Assembly (NCBI GenBank): GCA_018266055.1
Contig: JAFDYT010000020.1
Span: 1 to 63,232 of the forward strand
Length of the DNA: 63,232 nucleotides
Origin: Bacteroidota bacterium
GTDB lineage: Bacteria; Bacteroidota; Bacteroidia; Cytophagales; Cyclobacteriaceae
Direction of reading: 5' to 3'
Made by a program: the position numbers and the translations under genes. Positions 51,304 through 60,181 of this stretch are shown here, piece after piece. Within the stretch, counting starts at the first letter, position 1; each line of letters begins with the position of its first letter. Under the pieces are notes generated by a model that ran no database searches, was not told the origin of the DNA, and saw only the letters and a list, made by a program, of their open reading frames with translations.

Positions 51304-53667
51304 ATGAAAAAAACACTCAGCATCAACGTCAGCGGTATCATCTTCCACATCGAAGAAGACGGCTATGAAACGCTGCGCAAATACCTGGATTCGATCAACC
51401 GCTACTTCAGCACTTTTGACGATAGCAGCGAAATCATTGCCGACATTGAGAACCGCATTGCCGAAATTTTTCTTTCGAAACTTAACGACGGCAAGCAAGT
51501 AATCACCGCCGAGGATGTCGCCCAACTGATGACAGTGATGGGTAATGTAAACGACTTCAAGGCTGCTGAAGAAAATGAATTTGCAGGCGAGCCTTCAAAA
51601 GATAAATCAAAAGCGAGCACGGCCGCGACCAGCGAACCCAAAAAACTGGTGCGCGATAAGAATCGCAAAGTGCTGGGCGGTGTGTGTGCCGGTATGGCCC
51701 ACTACTTTAGCATCGACCCGGTGTGGACCCGGTTGATCTTTGCGCTGCTTTTCCTCGGGTATGGTTTCGGCATCATTATCTACATCATTCTGTGGATTGT
51801 GCTTCCTACCGAAACTATTGAAGAAGAAAGCGGCGTAAAAAAAATGTACCGCAATCCCGGGAGCAAAGTACTCGGTGGGGTAGCCGGTGGGGTTGCCGCT
51901 TTTTTTGGCGCCGATGTCATCCTGGTACGAATACTCTTTGTGCTGGCGGCCTTCTTTGGCGGTTTTGGTCTGATCATTTACATTATCCTCTGGATCTCCA
52001 TTCCAGAGGCTAAAACCATTACAGAGAAAATGGAAATGCAGGGAGAACCTGTCACACTTTCTAACATTGAGTCGAGCGTAAAAAAAAGTTTGAACGAAAA
52101 GGATACCGAAGAGAGTACGTTTGCTAAAATCGCATTGTTTCCTTTCCGCGCCATCGCGGCTATACTCCAATTCCTCGGCAAGATACTCGGGCCAATTGTT
52201 CGCGTGCTGGTGGATATCATTCGCGTAATGACCGGCGTCTTCGTCATCCTCATCGGCATTACCATGATACTCTCTATCCTCTTTGCCTTTGGAATTGTGT
52301 TTGGAATATTTTCATCGTCAGGATTCCCCGCACAATGGCATTTGGAAGGACTTAGCTTACCACTTGAGGCGATCAAATCTGCCTTCCCTATTTGGTCATT
52401 TATAGCGGCATTCTTTGTGGCACTTATTCCGGCACTCTTTATTCAATTGTTGGGAAGTTCCATCATCGCCAAGCGAATTGTATTCCGCCCGATTGTAGGT
52501 TGGATTATGTTTATCATTTTCTTCCTGAGTGTGTTGGTGTTGGGCTTTACGCTTCCGCGAATGTTGATTTCTTTCAAAGAAGATGGTGACTACAAAGTAG
52601 AGCGAACCTTTGACACCAACGGAAAAACAGTAGTATTGAAAATCAATGAAACAGGTCTTGACGATTACCGCGTCACTGATTTAACGATCAAAGGATACGA
52701 TGGCAAACAAATCAAACTGGTGGAGAAATTTATTGCGCAGGGATCATCGCATAAAAATGCAATTGAAAACGCGCAGATGGTAAGCTACAGCGTGAACCAC
52801 ACCGACAGCGTGCTCACGTTCGACTCGAACATCACCTTCAATAAAGATGCGTTGTTCCGTGCTCAGCGGCTGGAGATGGACCTCTTCATTCCGTACAATA
52901 CGCAGTTTGTGATCAGTGAGGAAATGTGGCGCATCATTGACAACAACTACCACGATTACGAAGGCTACCGCGATTCGAACTTTGACAAAACGTGGAAAAT
53001 GACTGAGCGCGGCTTCGAATGTGTGAATTGCACTGAACCTACGGAAGAAAAAGCATTGGAACTGAATGACCAATATGGATTGAAGGATTTCAACGAGCTT
53101 GAGATTAAAGGAATTTTCAATCTGGTGGTCACCAAAAACGATGTGTATTCTGTAGAGATCAAAGGATCGGAAAGCGAGAAGAAAAAATTCAGTGTCGACC
53201 AGTCTGGCGACCGCCTTGAAATCGACTACCGCTCACGCAACAAAACCTTCTGGATGGACAACGTAGATGACGAGACAGCCAAAATTTATATCTCCATGCC
53301 AAACCTCACCAAACTAAAAGTAAAAGGAGCTGGCAAAATAAAGTTGGAAGGATTCAACGAAGACGAAATGGATATCTCCTTATTGGGCGCCATGACCTGC
53401 GACGCAAAACTGGACGTGCGTAATCTGCAGCTTGATCTGTCAGGCCCGATGGTTTTTGAACTGGATGGCAATGGCGAAGTATTGGAGGCTGAAGTAAACA
53501 AAGTAGCTCAACTTAAGGCCAGCGGCTTTGAAGTGCGGCACGCCATTGTAAACGCTCGAGAAATGGGAAGAGCCCGCGTGAATGCCACTGAAAAAGTAGA
53601 AATTGAAACCGACATTACTGGGTCAGTGAAATACTTGGGTAATCCGGAAGTGATCAAACGCGATTAG
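51304..53667 (+). CDS. Membrane protein with two PspC domains and DUF2807-like C-terminus, 787 aa
   Basis: The N-terminal 80 residues (INVSGIIFHIEEDGYETLRKYLDSINRYF ... DIENRIAEIF) form a cytoplasmic domain common in this family. Two PspC domains follow at about 115-175 and 180-235 (KVLGGVCAGMAHYF and KVLGGVAGGVAAFF), then several transmembrane helices to about residue 430, a periplasmic stretch, and a C-terminal beta-helix-like domain (FNELEIKGIFNLVVTKNDVYSVEIKG...) of the DUF2807 head type. PspC proteins respond to membrane stress. Coupled to the PadR gene upstream; a strong terminator follows. Confidence 0.88.
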   Translation: MKKTLSINVSGIIFHIEEDGYETLRKYLDSINRYFSTFDDSSEIIADIENRIAEIFLSKLNDGKQVITAEDVAQLMTVMGNVNDFKAAEENEFAGEPSKDKSKASTAATSEPKKLVRDKNRKVLGGVCAGMAHYFSIDPVWTRLIFALLFLGYGFGIIIYIILWIVLPTETIEEESGVKKMYRNPGSKVLGGVAGGVAAFFGADVILVRILFVLAAFFGGFGLIIYIILWISIPEAKTITEKMEMQGEPVTLSNIESSVKKSLNEKDTEESTFAKIALFPFRAIAAILQFLGKILGPIVRVLVDIIRVMTGVFVILIGITMILSILFAFGIVFGIFSSSGFPAQWHLEGLSLPLEAIKSAFPIWSFIAAFFVALIPALFIQLLGSSIIAKRIVFRPIVGWIMFIIFFLSVLVLGFTLPRMLISFKEDGDYKVERTFDTNGKTVVLKINETGLDDYRVTDLTIKGYDGKQIKLVEKFIAQGSSHKNAIENAQMVSYSVNHTDSVLTFDSNITFNKDALFRAQRLEMDLFIPYNTQFVISEEMWRIIDNNYHDYEGYRDSNFDKTWKMTERGFECVNCTEPTEEKALELNDQYGLKDFNELEIKGIFNLVVTKNDVYSVEIKGSESEKKKFSVDQSGDRLEIDYRSRNKTFWMDNVDDETAKIYISMPNLTKLKVKGAGKIKLEGFNEDEMDISLLGAMTCDAKLDVRNLQLDLSGPMVFELDGNGEVLEAEVNKVAQLKASGFEVRHAIVNAREMGRARVNATEKVEIETDITGSVKYLGNPEVIKRD

Positions 53668-53691
53668 GATACTGAATTCTTCCTCCAAGAA

Positions 53692-53727
53692 TGGGAACCT
53701 GGTGATACAACCGGTTCCCATTTTTTA
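53692..53727 (+). terminator. Terminator after the PadR-PspC operon
   Basis: TGGGAACC and GGTTCCCA form an 8-bp stem around a 13-base loop, followed by TTTTTTATTT, 25 bp after the stop codon at 53667. Confidence 0.85.
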
Positions 53728-53785
53728 TTTCGGTTCCATCTAAAAAAGCGATAACTTTTCCGCTGTTGTTTAAAAGAAAAGTGAA

Positions 53786-55189
53786 ATGAATGTTAGCTTA
53801 AAATTTCTGGGCGCGGCTAAAAGTGTAACCGGGTCGAAACATTTGCTTGAAGTAGATCAGAAAAAAATACTGATCGATTGCGGCATGTTTCAGGGACAAA
53901 AAGAATTGCGTCTGCGCAACTGGGATAAATTGCCGATCGATCCGCAGGAAATTGATGTGGTGATTATTACGCATGCGCATATCGATCACACGGGCTATCT
54001 GCCGCGGTTAGTAAAAGACGGCTTCTCCGGAAAAATTATCTGCACGTCGGCTACGGAAGACCTCATGCAGATCATGCTGCTCGACGCCGCCAAGCTGCAG
54101 GAAGAAGAAGCGCTATTTGCGTTCAAGCGTGGCTACTCACGTCACAGCAAACCCGAACCCCTCTTCACAGCCGACGACGCACGGCTTGTTTCTCAACTGG
54201 TGGAAGGACACGCATTCAAAAAAGAAATTAAAGTCCTGCCGAACGTTTCCATCACTTTTCATAATGCAGGCCATATTCTAGGTGCCGCCATTGTTGAGAT
54301 GACGCTGAAAGGAAATTCACAGGAAAAGAAAATTGTTTTCTCTGGGGACCTGGGCCGCTACAACGACGAAATCATGTACGATCCTGCCGTGATTGAGAAT
54401 GCAGACATTTTGCTTACCGAATCCACATACGGCGACCGGCTCAACCCGATGACTGATGTAAAAGGTCAGCTAACGCAAATCGTTCATGAAACTGTGGCCA
54501 ACAACGGCATGATGGTGATTCCGGCGTTCGCCGTAGGGCGATCGCAACTGCTGATTTATTATCTGCAACGGCTTATGGATGCAAAGGAAATCCCGCTGCT
54601 CCCGATCTTCCTCGATAGCCCAATGGCCATCAGTGTAACTAACCTGTATGAAAAGCATGCTTATGGCCACAAGATCAAAGTCACGGCCAGCCACAACGAC
54701 CTGATCAGTATTTTCGACGCTACTAACATTCATTTCTGCAATTCGCGAGAAAGCTCAAAAGCATTGAATGAAATGAAAAAGCCTGGCATCATTATCTCCG
54801 CGAGCGGCATGGCCACCGGAGGCCGGGTGTTGCATCACTTGTTTCACCGCTTGCCCAACGAAAACGACACGGTTGTCTTGGCTGGATATCAGGCGGAGGG
54901 CTCGCGCGGTCGCAGCATTCTGGAAGGAGAAAAAACAATTAAAATATTTGGCGAGCAAGTGCCTGTGCATTGTCATGTGCGCGAAGTACATGGCCTGTCC
55001 GCGCACGCTGATCAAAGCGAGTTACTGCGCTGGCTTTCGAATTTTAAGAAAGCACCGAAGACTACATTTATTGTACATGGCGAAGAAGCAAGTGCCACCG
55101 TGTTTTCAAAACTCATCAACGAACGATTAGGTTGGAACACCGTGATTCCGGAATACCTTCAAACTGTAAATTTATTTTCAGGAATCTAA
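53786..55189 (+). CDS. MBL-fold/beta-CASP RNA metallo-hydrolase-like protein, 467 aa
   Basis: The metallo-beta-lactamase motif HAHIDHTG (H63, H65, D67, H68), further metal ligands in TFHNAGHILGAA and SGDLGRYND, and a beta-CASP insertion ending with SGMATGGRVLHHL and HVREVHGLSAHADQSELLRWL place it with the YSH1/CPSF73-like exonucleases of bacteria. Such enzymes process or degrade RNA in the cytoplasm; the bacterial ones of this length are often annotated as MBL-fold RNA hydrolases. It begins a run of co-oriented genes; the next gene starts 9 bp downstream. Confidence 0.88.
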   Translation: MNVSLKFLGAAKSVTGSKHLLEVDQKKILIDCGMFQGQKELRLRNWDKLPIDPQEIDVVIITHAHIDHTGYLPRLVKDGFSGKIICTSATEDLMQIMLLDAAKLQEEEALFAFKRGYSRHSKPEPLFTADDARLVSQLVEGHAFKKEIKVLPNVSITFHNAGHILGAAIVEMTLKGNSQEKKIVFSGDLGRYNDEIMYDPAVIENADILLTESTYGDRLNPMTDVKGQLTQIVHETVANNGMMVIPAFAVGRSQLLIYYLQRLMDAKEIPLLPIFLDSPMAISVTNLYEKHAYGHKIKVTASHNDLISIFDATNIHFCNSRESSKALNEMKKPGIIISASGMATGGRVLHHLFHRLPNENDTVVLAGYQAEGSRGRSILEGEKTIKIFGEQVPVHCHVREVHGLSAHADQSELLRWLSNFKKAPKTTFIVHGEEASATVFSKLINERLGWNTVIPEYLQTVNLFSGI

Positions 55190-55197
55190 CTTAACTA

Positions 55198-56316
55198 ATG
55201 ACAAAGCCTGAGCGCCTTCTATCACTGGACGTATTTCGTGGTATCACCGTAGCGGCCATGATTCTGGTGAACAATCCCGGCAGTTGGGATTCGATATACT
55301 CACCGCTCGAGCATGCGCACTGGAACGGCTGTACTCCCACCGACCTGATCTTTCCATTCTTTCTTTTTATCGTCGGTATGTCTATTCATTTTGCCTATCA
55401 AAACAAATTACACGAAGGGCTCACCAAAAGGACATTCGCAAAAATTATCCGTCGCACCGCCAGCATTTTTTTGTTAGGGATTCTGATCGCATGGTTCCCG
55501 ATTTTTTCGCTCAATCGATTATCGCACCTGCGCATCCCCGGCGTGTTGCAACGCATCAGCATTGTCTTTTTCTTTTGCTCCATCTTCTATTTCAAAACAA
55601 GTTGGTTAACTCAAATCCGACTCGCTATTATTTTTCTTTTGGGCTATTTTCTGCTCATGACACTAGTACCTGTGCCTGAAGTCGGCGCTGCCAATCTCGA
55701 ACCCGAAACAAACCTCGGCGCGTGGCTCGACCGGCTATTACTAAATGGGCATTTGTGGTCGCAGAGCAAAACCTGGGACCCGGAAGGCATCCTTAGTACA
55801 ATTCCAGCCATTGCCACCGGTTTGCTCGGACTACTCACGGGGCAGTTGTTTTCTAAACTCGAAAAACCAGAGCTGCGCACGGTATGGATATTTTTCACCG
55901 GAGCAATGCTCATCTTCGCCGGCCTTTTCTGGAGCCTCGCGTTCCCGCTCAACAAGTCGTTGTGGACGAGCAGTTTTGTACTCTACACCGCGGGTATCGC
56001 CATGCAGTTCTTTGCCTGCTGCTACTGGCTGATCGATGTGCAAGGGTGGAAGAAATGGGCTACTCCGTTTGTGTATTATGGCACCAACGCCATTTTCGTT
56101 TTTGTCGCCTCGGGGTTGCTCGCCAAAACGTTAATCCGGATAAAAATAACCGAAGGCACAGAAGAAGTTTCCGTGTGGGGATTTCTCTACGAGCATCTTT
56201 ATGCAAGCTGGCTTCCGCCGAAAGATGCGTCGCTTGCCTTTGCCCTTAGTCTGATTTTATTTTTTCTGGTCATCCTCTGGCAGATGTACAAGCGAAAGAT
56301 TTTCATTAAAGTATAA
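55198..56316 (+). CDS. Heparan-alpha-glucosaminide N-acetyltransferase-like membrane protein, 372 aa
   Basis: A ten-or-so-helix membrane protein of the DUF5009/NagX/HGSNAT group: the start RLLSLDVFRGITVAAMILVNNPGSW, then HAHWNGCTPTDLIFPFFLFIVGMSI (with the conserved HAxWxG..DL..P motif), RIPGVLQRISIVFF and a long middle loop with WDPEGILSTIPAIATGLLGLLTG. Family members acetylate amino sugars on the outer side of the membrane using cytoplasmic acetyl-CoA. Probably co-transcribed with the nucleosidase-like gene 3 bp downstream. Substrate inferred from the family. Confidence 0.88.
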   Translation: MTKPERLLSLDVFRGITVAAMILVNNPGSWDSIYSPLEHAHWNGCTPTDLIFPFFLFIVGMSIHFAYQNKLHEGLTKRTFAKIIRRTASIFLLGILIAWFPIFSLNRLSHLRIPGVLQRISIVFFFCSIFYFKTSWLTQIRLAIIFLLGYFLLMTLVPVPEVGAANLEPETNLGAWLDRLLLNGHLWSQSKTWDPEGILSTIPAIATGLLGLLTGQLFSKLEKPELRTVWIFFTGAMLIFAGLFWSLAFPLNKSLWTSSFVLYTAGIAMQFFACCYWLIDVQGWKKWATPFVYYGTNAIFVFVASGLLAKTLIRIKITEGTEEVSVWGFLYEHLYASWLPPKDASLAFALSLILFFLVILWQMYKRKIFIKV

Positions 56317-56319
56317 TTC

Positions 56320-57072
56320 ATGAGAAGATTTCTGATCCTGCTGATCGTTGCGGCGGTTATTCCTTGTGCCGCACAATCGAAAACTAAGATCGCCGTCCTC
56401 GTCTCGGCCAACATCGAATGGAAGGCCACCAAAAAAATATTCCCCAACGAAAAATTCTCTACTTCCCCGTGGGGGGAATATTTTTTTAAAGAGATTGAAA
56501 AAGAAAATGTGCTGATCTTCCACGAAGGCTGGGGCAAAGTAGCCGCGGCTGGCGCGACACAATACGTCATCGATCATTTCAACCCCGACATTCTGATCAA
56601 CCTGGGCACATGTGGCGGCTTTGAGGGCGAAATCAAAGCCGGTAAGATAATCCTGGCCGGCCGAACGATCATCTACGACATTGTCGAGGCCATGGGCGAC
56701 TCTAAAGAAGCCATCGCCGATTACTCCACCGAAATCGATTTGCGCTGGCTGGGGGAAAACCTGCCGGTATTAGTGCGCAAAACAGTGCTGGTTTCCGCGG
56801 ACAAAGATTTACGGCCAGAGGAGATCGACTTTCTGAAAAAAGAGTACCACGCCGTCGCCGGCGACTGGGAGTCGGGCGCGATTGCCTACACAGCCCAACG
56901 AAACCACAAAAAAGTAATCATCCTGCGCGGCGTAAGCGACACCGTCGGCAAACAAACGGCCGAAGCCTACGGCAACATCGGTCTCTTTGCCGAGCGTACC
57001 GACGCCATCATGAAACAGCTGTTTGAGGACCTGCCCCTTTGGATAAAACACATCAATGGGTTGCCCAAATAG
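56320..57072 (+). CDS. Secreted MTA/SAH nucleosidase-like (PNP-UDP family) protein, 250 aa
   Basis: The signal peptide MRRFLILLIVAAVIPCAAQS is followed by a complete phosphorylase/nucleosidase domain: KIAVLVSANIEWKATKKIF, INLGTCGGFEGEIKAGKIILAGR, and GDWESGAIAYTAQRNHKKVIILRGVSD with E184 and D207 in the positions of the catalytic Glu and Asp of MTA/SAH nucleosidases. Known enzymes of this group are cytoplasmic; the clear export signal here implies a periplasmic substrate. It starts 3 bp after the acetyltransferase-like gene. Enzyme class is likely; substrate uncertain. Confidence 0.82.
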   Translation: MRRFLILLIVAAVIPCAAQSKTKIAVLVSANIEWKATKKIFPNEKFSTSPWGEYFFKEIEKENVLIFHEGWGKVAAAGATQYVIDHFNPDILINLGTCGGFEGEIKAGKIILAGRTIIYDIVEAMGDSKEAIADYSTEIDLRWLGENLPVLVRKTVLVSADKDLRPEEIDFLKKEYHAVAGDWESGAIAYTAQRNHKKVIILRGVSDTVGKQTAEAYGNIGLFAERTDAIMKQLFEDLPLWIKHINGLPK

Positions 57073-57117
57073 CCGTTTGGGCTAAAAAAATTCCAACCCC
57101 CGTGCAACCCTTCCCGT

Positions 57118-57125
57118 TACCTTTG
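57118..57125 (+). promoter_or_regulatory. Predicted -7 box (TACCTTTG) of the ECF sigma gene
   Basis: TACCTTTG fits TAnnTTTG and lies 25 bp before the start codon at 57150. A -33 TTG at good spacing is not evident. Confidence 0.5.
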
Positions 57126-57149
57126 CATCTGCCGGGTGTAACCGGCTAA

Positions 57150-57719
57150 ATGGAATTCAAAATTTACCGCGCAAAAGAAACAGAACTGATTGAAGGCTGC
57201 CAGCGGCAAAACCGTGAGGCGCAGCATGCCCTTTACCGGATGTATTCGGGAAAGATGTACGCCTTGTGCTGCCGCTATGTAAAAGACCGTATGGAAGCCG
57301 AAGATGTGCTGGTGACGGCGTTTACCAAAATCTTTGACAAGATAGGCCAATACAAAGGCGAAGGGAGTTTTGAAGGATGGATTCGCCGTGTGATGGTCAA
57401 CGAGTCGCTCACCTACCTGCGCAAAAACAAGAGCATGTACCTCGAAACCGACATCGAGGAAGCAGCCTACGAACCCGACTATCACAAATTAGAAAACCAG
57501 CTAGAGGCCGACGACCTGATGAAAATGATCGAAGCGCTGCCGGTCGGCTACCGCACCGTATTCAATTTGTACACCATCGACGGCTACTCGCACCAGGAGA
57601 TCGCCGATCAGTTGGGCATCAGCGAAAATACATCAAAGTCGCAACTGAGCCGCGCACGCGCCCTGTTGCAAAAGAGAATTATTGAATTGGAAAGAGAATT
57701 GATTCAAAAAATGAATTGA
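57150..57719 (+). CDS. ECF-type RNA polymerase sigma factor, 189 aa
   Basis: Sigma-70 region 2 at residues about 15-85 (CQRQNREAQHALYRMYSGKMYALCCRYVKDRMEAEDVLVTAFTKIFDKIGQYKGEGSFEGWIRRVMVNESLTYLRK) and region 4 at about 115-175 (MIEALPVGYRTVFNLYTIDGYSHQEIADQLGISENTSKSQLSRARALLQKRI). It starts a three-gene unit with an anti-sigma-like membrane protein 1 bp downstream and an outer-membrane beta-barrel, so it probably controls an envelope response. Confidence 0.93.
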   Translation: MEFKIYRAKETELIEGCQRQNREAQHALYRMYSGKMYALCCRYVKDRMEAEDVLVTAFTKIFDKIGQYKGEGSFEGWIRRVMVNESLTYLRKNKSMYLETDIEEAAYEPDYHKLENQLEADDLMKMIEALPVGYRTVFNLYTIDGYSHQEIADQLGISENTSKSQLSRARALLQKRIIELERELIQKMN

Positions 57720-57720
57720 T

Positions 57721-58452
57721 ATGAAAAATCAAACGGACAAGCTCTTCAAAGAAAAACTTGAAAGCCACTCGCTTCCTCCTTCCGACGAAGCCTGGGCAAG
57801 AGTTGAAGCGAAGCTTTCAAAAAAAAATAACGTCGTAGCGTGGCGTATCGCTGCCGCTATATTATTGCTCGGTGCATTTATCTCTGTCATGTATTGGCAG
57901 CAAGCCACGGAAAAACCAGCCGCCCCTACCCTTGCGATAACGCCTGCACAAAAAGAAAACAAAGAAGCCGCAACTACTTCGCAAGACAATAAGCCCGCCG
58001 CCACAACCGGCACAAAAAAAGCTAGTCAACCTTCGGCAAACCAAAGCATCAGAAAGCAGCCTGACATAACTGTAGCACAACATGTAGAAGAAAAGGAAAA
58101 GAAAGAAGAAAGTGCGATGCCTGTTATTATGGAATCACAAAAAGAAAATGCAGTTGCGTTGGTGAATGAACAAAAAGAAGAAAAGGAAAAGGAAAAAATT
58201 AGCACCAACGCAACCTCAGCCGCCACACTTGCATCTTCCACGCAGAAGCCGATCAAACTTGAATTTACGCTTGACGACTTTGCTTCCGAAGAAAAAGTAG
58301 TGGCCACTACCGAAGTGAAGAACTCAGGACTAAAGAGAGTTTTGGAATTGGCGAAAGAAGTAAAAAATGGAGAAGGCCCGGTGAACGACCTGCGTGAAAT
58401 AAAAAGGGATCTCTTCGCTTTTAACTTCATCAAAAACAAAACAAAAAATTAA
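57721..58452 (+). CDS. Anti-sigma-factor-like membrane protein, 243 aa
   Basis: A short cytoplasmic N-terminus (MKNQTDKLFKEKLESHSLPPSDEAWARVEAKLSKK), one transmembrane helix at residues about 40-60 (VVAWRIAAAILLLGAFISVMYW), and a long low-complexity K/E/A/T-rich periplasmic part. Position 1 bp after an ECF sigma gene and this topology are what is seen for Bacteroidota anti-sigma factors; the ZAS zinc motif is absent. Sigma-binding is inferred from context. Confidence 0.78.
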   Translation: MKNQTDKLFKEKLESHSLPPSDEAWARVEAKLSKKNNVVAWRIAAAILLLGAFISVMYWQQATEKPAAPTLAITPAQKENKEAATTSQDNKPAATTGTKKASQPSANQSIRKQPDITVAQHVEEKEKKEESAMPVIMESQKENAVALVNEQKEEKEKEKISTNATSAATLASSTQKPIKLEFTLDDFASEEKVVATTEVKNSGLKRVLELAKEVKNGEGPVNDLREIKRDLFAFNFIKNKTKN

Positions 58453-58468
58453 GTAGTCCAACTATCGA

Positions 58469-59455
58469 ATGACCATGAAAACGAAACTCATTTTTTTAGC
58501 CGCTCTCCTTTTCTCTACCGTGGGCTTTTCACAAGCGCCGGATACCGTGATCGTAAAAGTAGGTGAAGGCAGCAAAGTGCTTTTGTCTATTAAAGACAAA
58601 AAAGACCTTGAAACACTGAAGAAATACAACTTCCAGAAATTGATCGACAAGATGATTTATAAACTGGAGATGCGCGACTCCACCCAATTGAATCGTCAGG
58701 CTTCGGAGTTTCTTAAAAAAGACTCGGTGCCGCAACAACCGGTAGTGGCACAAGAGAGCAACAACGAGTCGTCGTCGTATTCAAGTCGTCATGAGCGCAA
58801 GTACCATGGTCGCCGCACGCACAACTCGTTCAGCGTGGACATTGGCACCAACAACTACCTGAATAACGGCAAGTTCCCTGATCAGAGCAACAGCCTGTAT
58901 TCCGTAAGGCCTTGGGGCTCGTGGTATGTGGGATTGAATTCCATCTATCGCACACGCATGGCCAACAAATTTTTTCTGGAATGGGGCGGCGGTGTGAGCT
59001 GGTATAACTTCAAGTTTGAAAACAACCAGACCCTGGTGACGAAGGATAACACTGGTGTACTATTCGATACCGACACGCGCAATTTTTCTTTCACCAAAAG
59101 TAAACTCACCGCCGCGTATGTAAATATCTCTGCCGTGCCGGTGATTGATTTTGGTGGCAACCGCCGTAAGCCAAGCTTCTTCGACGGACGCAGTGGTTCA
59201 GGTTTCCGCATCGGCGTGGGCCCTTACGTAGGCTACCTCATCGACAGCTATACCAAGCAAGTGTACAACGACAACAACAGCAAGAAGCGAGAAGTACATC
59301 ACAACAATTACTACCTCAACAACCTGCGCTACGGATTGCGCGCACAGATCGGGTTCAACGATGTAGACTTCTTCTTCAACTACGATATGAATCAGCTCTT
59401 CGCCGACAACAAAGGTCCACAACTGAATGCCTTTAGTTTTGGAATAAGTTTCTAA
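58469..59455 (+). CDS. Outer membrane beta-barrel protein, 328 aa
   Basis: A signal peptide (MKTKLIFLAALLFSTVGFSQ; the second ATG at 58475 may be the real start) is followed by a helical linker with KVLLSIKDKKDLETLKKYNFQKLIDKM, a low-complexity S/H/R-rich segment and a C-terminal beta-barrel with alternating residues (SVDIGTNNYLNNGKFP, WGSWYVGLNSIYRTRM, FRIGVGPYVGYLID, LRYGLRAQIGFNDVDFFFNYDM), ending in aromatic SFGISF. It is the last gene of the sigma/anti-sigma unit. Confidence 0.82.
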   Translation: MTMKTKLIFLAALLFSTVGFSQAPDTVIVKVGEGSKVLLSIKDKKDLETLKKYNFQKLIDKMIYKLEMRDSTQLNRQASEFLKKDSVPQQPVVAQESNNESSSYSSRHERKYHGRRTHNSFSVDIGTNNYLNNGKFPDQSNSLYSVRPWGSWYVGLNSIYRTRMANKFFLEWGGGVSWYNFKFENNQTLVTKDNTGVLFDTDTRNFSFTKSKLTAAYVNISAVPVIDFGGNRRKPSFFDGRSGSGFRIGVGPYVGYLIDSYTKQVYNDNNSKKREVHHNNYYLNNLRYGLRAQIGFNDVDFFFNYDMNQLFADNKGPQLNAFSFGISF

Positions 59456-59475
59456 CCAGAGTTTTTATCAGGAGT

Positions 59476-59511
59476 TAAGGCTGTCTCACAAAGGCAGCCT
59501 TTTCTTTTTTA
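59476..59511 (+). terminator. Terminator after the ECF operon
   Basis: AAGGCTG and CAGCCTT form a stem around a 10-base loop (AAGGCTGTCTCACAAAGGCAGCCTT), followed by TTCTTTTTT, 22 bp after the stop codon. Confidence 0.82.
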
Positions 59512-59522
59512 TAGATAAAGTG

Positions 59523-59598
59523 ATTGCCTCCGTCAGGAGGCAAAGCTTTGTAGAATTCTTAAGCAAGAATTAAAAGGCGTGCCGTAGGTACGCAACTT
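59523..59598. repeat. Cluster of short hairpins (REP-like)
   Basis: Three inverted repeats follow one another: TTGCCTCC-GTCA-GGAGGCAA, AATTCTT-aagc-AAGAATT and GCGTgCCgtaGGtACGC. From memory, GTGCCGTAGGTACG-type units are dispersed in several Bacteroidota genomes, so this could be a REP/MITE copy. It lies between two convergent genes. Confidence 0.5.
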
Positions 59599-59617
59599 AA
59601 CTTAGGAATTGATCGAT

Positions 59618-60118
59618 CTAAAATTTAAAAGCTTCTCCTTTGGAGATCACCATCTCGCGCTCGTCGCCCCTCAGCTGCAATAACCTGCTCACCTTTCGCG
59701 GCGTGGGCCATTGAAAAAGATACCACACTAAAATCACGGCGAAGTAGATGCTGAACCACTGGTGAAACGTGAGCAATAAACCGGTGGCATTAAACAAGGA
59801 AACCCACAGCATGGCTTTCATCTTCTTTTGCGTGACAGTGTAAAACAGATCCAGCTTATTGCCAAGCCCTACCATTTCGGTATTCGACTTAAAAATCTTT
59901 TTCACCTCCAAATGAACAATCGTTAGCGCGATGATGGTAATAAGAGCATAAACTGCCAGCGCGATCATGATCGGCAATTCATCTGTGATTACCGGCAAAA
60001 TCATTCCCGAAAGGGACAAATAGTAAATCGCGAGGTAGGCCGCCAGGGGAATGAGTACCCGCTTCATACTGGCGTTATAGAGCTTATAGAAGTATTCCTT
60101 GAGCGAGCTGAAATTCAT
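59618..60118 (-). CDS. Membrane protein, 166 aa, unknown
   Basis: I chose the ATG at 60118 (MNFSSLKEYFYKL); a frame to 60220 would run across the divergent TetR promoter. Four hydrophobic segments are visible (VLIPLAAYLAIYYLSL, ELPIMIALAVYALITIIALTIV, MLWVSLFNATGLLLTF, WFSIYFAVILVWYLFQWP). It is divergent from a TetR gene with an operator between, so TetR probably represses it. Family not recognised. Confidence 0.72.
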   Translation of the reverse strand: MNFSSLKEYFYKLYNASMKRVLIPLAAYLAIYYLSLSGMILPVITDELPIMIALAVYALITIIALTIVHLEVKKIFKSNTEMVGLGNKLDLFYTVTQKKMKAMLWVSLFNATGLLLTFHQWFSIYFAVILVWYLFQWPTPRKVSRLLQLRGDEREMVISKGEAFKF

Positions 60119-60132
60119 TCTAAAATTACTTG

Positions 60133-60146
60133 TAGCTTCAAAGCTA
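60133..60146. promoter_or_regulatory. Predicted TetR operator
   Basis: TAGCTT-CA-AAGCTA is a perfect 6-2-6 palindrome in the 63-bp gap between two divergent genes. It sits between a candidate -33 TTG (60130-60132) and the -7 box TATCTTTG (60156-60163) of the TetR gene, so binding would block both directions. Confidence 0.5.
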
Positions 60147-60155
60147 ATAATAAAA

Positions 60156-60163
60156 TATCTTTG
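60156..60163 (+). promoter_or_regulatory. Predicted -7 box (TATCTTTG) of the TetR gene
   Basis: Matches TAnnTTTG, 18 bp before the start codon at 60182, with a TTG at 60130-60132 spaced 23 bp upstream. Confidence 0.6.
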
Positions 60164-60181
60164 CTCTATTAGTAGATAAAA

